From Moorena bouillonii PNG (lineage in GTDB: Bacteria > Cyanobacteriota > Cyanobacteriia > Cyanobacteriales > Coleofasciculaceae): a DNA stretch of 37,051 bases. Within the stretch, counting starts at the first letter, position 1. Every line of letters begins with the position of its first letter. The stretch covers positions 6,988,683 through 7,025,733 of the forward strand of contig NZ_MKZS01000001.1 of NCBI RefSeq assembly GCF_001942495.1, read 5' to 3'. Below, in pieces: positions 32,882 to 37,051 of the stretch. The position numbers and the translations under genes were made by a program. The notes under the pieces are model-generated. The model saw nothing but the letters and a program-made list of their open reading frames with translations, was not told where the DNA came from and made no database searches.

Positions 32882-33305
32882 CAAAACTATTAAAATCATC
32901 CCGTATTTATTCAACGACAAAATTTGTCCATCACCTTTTTTTAAACCGCTATATAGCACTATGCATTAAAGTTAGGACATTGATAAAAGCTGAAAAGCTA
33001 ATGCACGTCAACTTTGAGGTGCGACCCGTGGCGAATTTAATAATTAGATGCGGAAAGCGCACTTTTGCCTTTTGCCTTTTGCCTCTTGCCTTGCCCGTAG
33101 CGCTATATAGGGATCCGTGTAGGAATTGTGATAATTTTTGTTCCCTACTCCCTACTCCCTACTCCCTACTCCCTGTTCCCTGTTCCCTGTTCCCTGTTCC
33201 CTGTTATATAACTGATTATAGTGCAAACCCTCCCAGCCAAAACTGTTACTATAAAATTCAACACATTAGCTAATAACTAAACGGTTTAATTAACCGTGTA
33301 AAACC

Positions 33306-34364
33306 ATGAAATTCATCAGTCCTAAAACTGACTTTGCTTTAAAGAAAATATTTGGATCAGATCAGAGTAAAGATATTCTGATTTCCTTCCTCAATGCCAT
33401 GATTTACTCCGGGAATTCGGTCATCCAAGATTTAGAAATTATTGATCCCTACAGTGCGGGGGATGTGGTTGATTTAAAAGACACCTATCTGGATGTTAAG
33501 GCAGTATTAGACAATAAAACGACTGTGATCATTGAAATGCAACTCTGGAATGTGGAGGCTTTCGAGAAGCGAGTCGTTTATAATTTGTGCAAAACCTACG
33601 GGAATCAACTTAAATCCGGACAGGGATATTTCGATCTCAATCCGGTCATTGCTTTAACTATCACTGATTTTAAGCTGTTCCCCTCAACAGAGAAAGTCAT
33701 TAGCAGTTTTTACTTTCAAGAAGAAGAAGACCACTTGCCTTATCAGGAAAATGAGTTAAAGATGGTGTTTGTGGAACTTCCCAAATTTACTAAGCAGCTG
33801 GAAGAGTTAGAAAGTGTCGTAGATAAGTGGATCTATTTTATCAAAGATGCTCCCAGCTTAGAAGTTATTCCTGATCAGATGAGGGAAATCCCACAGCTGG
33901 AACAAGCTTTAACTATAGCCAATCAAGCGGGCTTGAGTGTAGAAGAATTGGAAAAGATCCGCAAACAAGAGATGTTCTTGGAGGACTGGCGAGGTGCATT
34001 GAGTCTAGCCAAAAGGGAAGGACGAGAAGAGGGAATAATAGAGGGAAGAGAAGAAGGACGAGTAGAGGGAAGAATAGAAGGACGAGTAGAGGGCAGAGAA
34101 GAAGGACGAGTAGAGGGCAGAGAAGAAGGACGAGTAGAGGGCAGAGAAGAAGGACGAGTAGAAGGCGAAAGAAGCTTACTATTGCGACAGCTTGAGCGCC
34201 GCTTTGGAAAACTAACAAGTAATGCGATTCGGCGAAGCCGACGCTACGCGAACGCATTGCTTGAAGCCTTGAATGCCCAAGATCTAGAACGCTTATCAGA
34301 AGCAATCTGGGATTTTCAGACCAGTGAGGATTTACTCAACTGGCTCCAAGAGCACTCTCACTAA
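33306..34364 (+). CDS. Rpn family nuclease / PD-(D/E)XK transposase-like protein
   Basis: This 352-residue protein is of the Rpn (recombination-promoting nuclease, PDDEXK_2) family. The N-terminus MKFISPKTDFALKKIFGSD is diagnostic, followed by LKDTYLDVKAVLDNKTTVII and EMQLWNVEAFEKRVVYNL, which carry the Asp and ExQ catalytic positions. Residues about 240-285 are an extended EGREEGRVEGRE repeat, common in this family as a charged helix. Near the C-terminus the frame contains RRSRRYANA, encoded by a copy of the dispersed GACGCTACGCGAA palindromic repeat (about 34226-34256) inserted without breaking the frame. Biological role is unclear. Confidence 0.9.
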   Translation: MKFISPKTDFALKKIFGSDQSKDILISFLNAMIYSGNSVIQDLEIIDPYSAGDVVDLKDTYLDVKAVLDNKTTVIIEMQLWNVEAFEKRVVYNLCKTYGNQLKSGQGYFDLNPVIALTITDFKLFPSTEKVISSFYFQEEEDHLPYQENELKMVFVELPKFTKQLEELESVVDKWIYFIKDAPSLEVIPDQMREIPQLEQALTIANQAGLSVEELEKIRKQEMFLEDWRGALSLAKREGREEGIIEGREEGRVEGRIEGRVEGREEGRVEGREEGRVEGREEGRVEGERSLLLRQLERRFGKLTSNAIRRSRRYANALLEALNAQDLERLSEAIWDFQTSEDLLNWLQEHSH

Positions 34365-34506
34365 GGGTAGCTATGCCTTAGTTGCCTAAAATCAGACTAG
34401 ACCTCTTGGAAAAATTGGGAATCAAAAGGGATTACTTTTCACTTTCCTATGGACTTAACCTCCTACGTCCCTACTACTTTTTACTGTATTCAACCAATGA
34501 CTCATT

Positions 34507-35133
34507 ATGGTTCAAACTATTCAAGCTCAAGATCTTAGCCTAGAAGAACTGCAAGAACACTTTAAACTACAATTAACAACTGATCATCAATTTTTTCGAG
34601 AATGGCAAGACAACTTACCCTCTTTAACGGATCAGGAAAAACGTTCTCTCGAAAGAGTCCGCAGTAACTACTTTAACTTGGTCAATCGCCGCCCTCTCTT
34701 AGAAGAGGGTGTCAAAATGGTGGTTCTATCACCGTTACTCGATCTAGCTGGATTCTTTCAACCACCCTTTTCGATCAGAACTGAAACTTCTGTGGCAATT
34801 GCTGCTGAAGACAATCGAGTAATTGTAAGAGGCAGGATAGATGTTTTAGTAGTGCGACAGAGACTTTGGATACTGGTGATCGAATCCAAAAGTACCAAGT
34901 TTGATGTGATGGCAGCACTGCCTCAAGCTCTAGCTTATATGCTGGATGGATCCAACAGTGACAAGCCAAGGTTTGGTTTTCTAGTCAATGGGAGAGAGTT
35001 TGTGTTTGTTAAACTCCAACCAGCAGATGTTCCCATCTATGGTCGTTCTTACGCCTTATCTATTGACAGGGAAAATGAACTGGAGCAAGTTTTAGCTGCT
35101 CTCAAAGCTATTGGTCAATTGCTATTAGATTAA
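34507..35133 (+). CDS. HsdR-N-like REase-fold protein
   Basis: The 208-residue protein resembles the N-terminal nuclease module of type I restriction subunits but has no helicase part. The core is IVRGRIDVLVVRQRLWILVI followed by ESKSTKFDVMAALPQALAY. This gives Asp...Glu-x-Lys, then the Gln-containing motif (PQALAYML) typical of this subfamily. The N-terminal half is helical. Such solitary proteins are common in cyanobacteria. It lies 43 bases upstream of a Uma2 gene on the same strand and may be cotranscribed with it. Confidence 0.75.
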   Translation: MVQTIQAQDLSLEELQEHFKLQLTTDHQFFREWQDNLPSLTDQEKRSLERVRSNYFNLVNRRPLLEEGVKMVVLSPLLDLAGFFQPPFSIRTETSVAIAAEDNRVIVRGRIDVLVVRQRLWILVIESKSTKFDVMAALPQALAYMLDGSNSDKPRFGFLVNGREFVFVKLQPADVPIYGRSYALSIDRENELEQVLAALKAIGQLLLD

Positions 35134-35176
35134 CGTTTGATCTTTATCCACAATCCGAAATCATAGAACATTCACC

Positions 35177-35824
35177 ATGGCTGTTACTCTCCTACTCCAA
35201 CAACTTACCGTTCCCCCAGGCCAAAGACTGTTGATTCATAACCTAGAATGGGCTGAATTTGAGTCTGTTCTGGAAGAACTAGGGGAACATCGCTCTGCCC
35301 GTATTGCCTATAGCCACGGAACCTTAGAAATCAGAATGCCTACCCCAGAACACGAAGTCGATAAAGAACTGCTCGGTGATTTGGTTAAAATTTTGCTTGA
35401 TGAGTTAGAAATCGACTGCGAGTGCTTTGGTTCCACTACCTTCAAGGGAGAAAATATGGACAGTGGCATTGAACCGGATCAATGTTTCTACATCCAAAAC
35501 CACGCTAGAATGCGAGGCAAGCGGCGCGTCGATCTCACTATTGATCCACCGCCAGATCTAGCCATTGAAGTGGATGTTACCTCCAAGACTCAACTGGATG
35601 TCTATGGCAACTTAGGTGTGCCTGAACTCTGGCGCTATGAAAAAAATAAACTCAGGATTGACCTGTTGCAAGGAGGTGAGTACCGGCAAGTTACCACCAG
35701 TCCGACCTTCCCCAGATTACCAATTCCGGAGCTGCTAGCAGACGTTTTAGCTCAAAGCCGTGATACCGGGAGAAGTCCTGCATTACGAGCCTTTCGCCAA
35801 AGATTAAAGCAACTGCTTCTATAA
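35177..35824 (+). CDS. Uma2 family endonuclease-like protein (DUF820)
   Basis: The 215-residue Uma2 protein differs clearly from the one at 30384. It has AYSHGTLEIRMPTPEHEVDK, then STTFKGENMDSGIEPDQCFY (catalytic Asp region), then PPPDLAIEVDVTSKTQLDV (Glu), then LGVPELWRYEKNKLRI. It follows the REase-like gene closely. The expected nuclease activity of the family is unproven. Confidence 0.9.
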   Translation: MAVTLLLQQLTVPPGQRLLIHNLEWAEFESVLEELGEHRSARIAYSHGTLEIRMPTPEHEVDKELLGDLVKILLDELEIDCECFGSTTFKGENMDSGIEPDQCFYIQNHARMRGKRRVDLTIDPPPDLAIEVDVTSKTQLDVYGNLGVPELWRYEKNKLRIDLLQGGEYRQVTTSPTFPRLPIPELLADVLAQSRDTGRSPALRAFRQRLKQLLL

Positions 35825-35872
35825 ATTAATATAGCAATTCTACGACTTGTGAGGTACAAATTTATGTTTTTT

Positions 35873-36057
35873 AGGGAGCAGGGAGCAGGGAGCAGGGAGC
35901 AGGTAAGAGGTAAGAGGTAAGAGGGAAAACAATCTTGTCTACCTGATAGTTATACAAACCGCCATATCCATTTAAATTTCAGTCCGATCCACTTCTGAAA
36001 AAGCCGGTCTACCCTCTCCCCATCTCCCCATCTCCCCATCTCCCCATCTCCCCATCA
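35873..36057. repeat. intergenic tandem repeats (GGGAGCA)n and (CCCCATCT)n
   Basis: Four GGGAGCA units (35873-35902) run into GTAAGAG units, and a (TCCCCATC)n tract occupies about 36017-36056. The gap between the Uma2 gene and azoR is otherwise featureless. Confidence 0.85.
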
Positions 36058-36088
36058 GCCGACCTTTACAATTTAAATGCGTGAGACC

Positions 36089-36715
36089 TTACCAGGTTTC
36101 TACTGCTTTCTCAAGCTCAGCACGGGCATTGGCCAAAGATTGCTGACGGGCTTCTTCCCCTAAATCTAGTTTCTCGGCATGAATAAACGTGATATCTGTA
36201 ATGCCAAGTACTCCAAATATAGCCCGTAAAAAAGGTTCCTGATAATCGTAATCAGCAATAGGGCTTCCTGGAGAGAAAGTACCGGCACGAGCTGTAAAAA
36301 TTAGCATTTTCTTTCCCTTAGGAACTAAGCCCCGATATTGACCAGGTTCGTCAAAGGTAAAGGTGCGATTAAATCGAAAAATTTGATCGATATATGCTTT
36401 GAAGGTAGATGGAACATTGAAGTTGTACATGGGAATGCCAAAAACATAGCGATCGGCTGCTAAAAATTCATCCACCAAAGTATCTGATACTTTAATTGCC
36501 TCTACTAATTCAGTAGTGCGTTTTTCGGGAGGACAAAATGCTGCAGCAATCCACTTTTCATCAACATGGGGCACAGGATTATGACCTAAATCTCGATAGC
36601 TGACGGTGTCGTCTGGATAGAAAGACTTCCAAGTTTGAATAAACCGATTAGACAATTGCCGAGAAATAGAGCGATCGCCACGGGGACTAGCATCAATGTG
36701 AAGAATATGGGTCAT
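36089..36715 (-). CDS. azoR: FMN-dependent NADH-azoreductase
   Basis: The 208-residue flavodoxin-fold quinone/azo reductase uses NADH to reduce quinones and azo bonds via FMN. It probably limits quinone or thiol stress in the cytoplasm. The start has ILHIDASPRGDRSISRQLS, the FMN phosphate-binding loop. The motif FGIPMYNFNVPSTFKAYIDQ follows near residue 92, and ARAGTFSPGSPIADYDYQEP and GVLGITDITFIHAE come next. All are standard for AzoR. The gene is monocistronic between repeat tracts. Confidence 0.93.
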   Translation of the reverse strand: MTHILHIDASPRGDRSISRQLSNRFIQTWKSFYPDDTVSYRDLGHNPVPHVDEKWIAAAFCPPEKRTTELVEAIKVSDTLVDEFLAADRYVFGIPMYNFNVPSTFKAYIDQIFRFNRTFTFDEPGQYRGLVPKGKKMLIFTARAGTFSPGSPIADYDYQEPFLRAIFGVLGITDITFIHAEKLDLGEEARQQSLANARAELEKAVETW

Positions 36716-36719
36716 AATT

Positions 36720-37051
36720 AAGTTGAAGGTTGTTTGCCTGTTTGGTTGAAGGTTTAAGGTTTTTTGGTTGAAGGTTGAAGGTGGTTTGGTTGAAGGTTGT
36801 TTGGTGGTTTGGTTGAAGGTTGAAGGTGGTTTGGTTGAAGGTTGAAGGTTTTTTGGTTGAAGGTTGTTTGGTGGTTTGGTTGAAGGTTGTTTGGTGGTTT
36901 GGTTGAAGGTTGTTTGGTGGTTTGGTTGAAGGTTCAGAATATAACCTTTAACCTGGTAACCTGTAAACTCTAACCTGTAACCTGATAACCTGTAACCTGC
37001 TAACCTTCAACCTGCTAACCTTCAACCTGCTAACCTTCAACCTGCTAACCT
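36720..37051. repeat. GGTTGAAGGTT repeat tract to window end
   Basis: The upstream region of azoR is made of TTTGGTTGAAGGTT and TTGTTTGGTGG units (to about 36935). It then passes into AACCTGTAAC/AACCTGCTAACC units to the end of the window. The same sequence families are coding in smc at 25918-26240. The tract probably separates azoR from its distal regulatory DNA, and no promoter can be singled out. Confidence 0.9.

Noticed and set aside
32554-32969. Several long open frames encoding WASGCAMG- or ARCPFHQD-like repeats
   Set aside because: They are translations of the minisatellite at 32710-32881 in different frames, without start signals or conservation.

Overview
The window looks like a chromosomal piece of a large, repeat-rich filamentous cyanobacterium. 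HIP1-type GCGATCGC octamers are scattered throughout. There are cyanobacterial families (DUF3134-like, PAP/fibrillin, XisH/XisI, Uma2), many heptanucleotide tandem repeats between genes, and a dispersed CACGCTACGCGAA motif. The style resembles Moorena/Lyngbya-type marine genomes; the genus is inference only.

Layout. 1-4434: the end of an unknown gene, a lipoprotein Cu/Zn superoxide dismutase, a NUDIX hydrolase gene split by an IS630-family element, a family-4 uracil-DNA glycosylase, and a phosphoribosyltransferase. 4435-11711: three group II introns, each with its own reverse transcriptase. Intron A (4435-7135) is on the minus strand. Intron C (7147-11711) is on the plus strand, and intron B (7658-10057) is inserted inside C, giving a twintron-like nest. 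A and C lie head to head, separated by only 11 bp of the original exon. Removing all three restores the last nine codons and the stop of the phosphoribosyltransferase gene.

12029-18498: a REase-like gene, then a B12-binding radical SAM gene broken into three pieces by a TnpB-only IS200/IS605 element and by a composite relic carrying a dead IS4/Tn5-like transposase. 18600-22530: a hicAB-like toxin-antitoxin pair bracketed by about 70-bp repeats, DUF3134-like and PAP/fibrillin genes, and a PRC-barrel protein. 22531-29891: housekeeping genes smc (with an in-frame tandem-repeat insertion in its head domain) and coaD, a coiled-coil protein overlapping coaD, and an FAD amine oxidase. 30012-35824: an accessory cluster rich in PD-(D/E)XK-like proteins (two Uma2, XisH with XisI, Rpn, HsdR-N-like) plus a DUF1778 antitoxin and its decayed copy. 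36089-36715: azoreductase azoR, followed by a repeat tract to the end.

The strongest unusual signal is the intron nest. Its boundaries are supported by exon reading-frame restoration, 5' GTGCG/GTGCA starts, domain V hairpins, and EBS1-IBS1 complementarity. No tRNA, rRNA or CRISPR array was seen.
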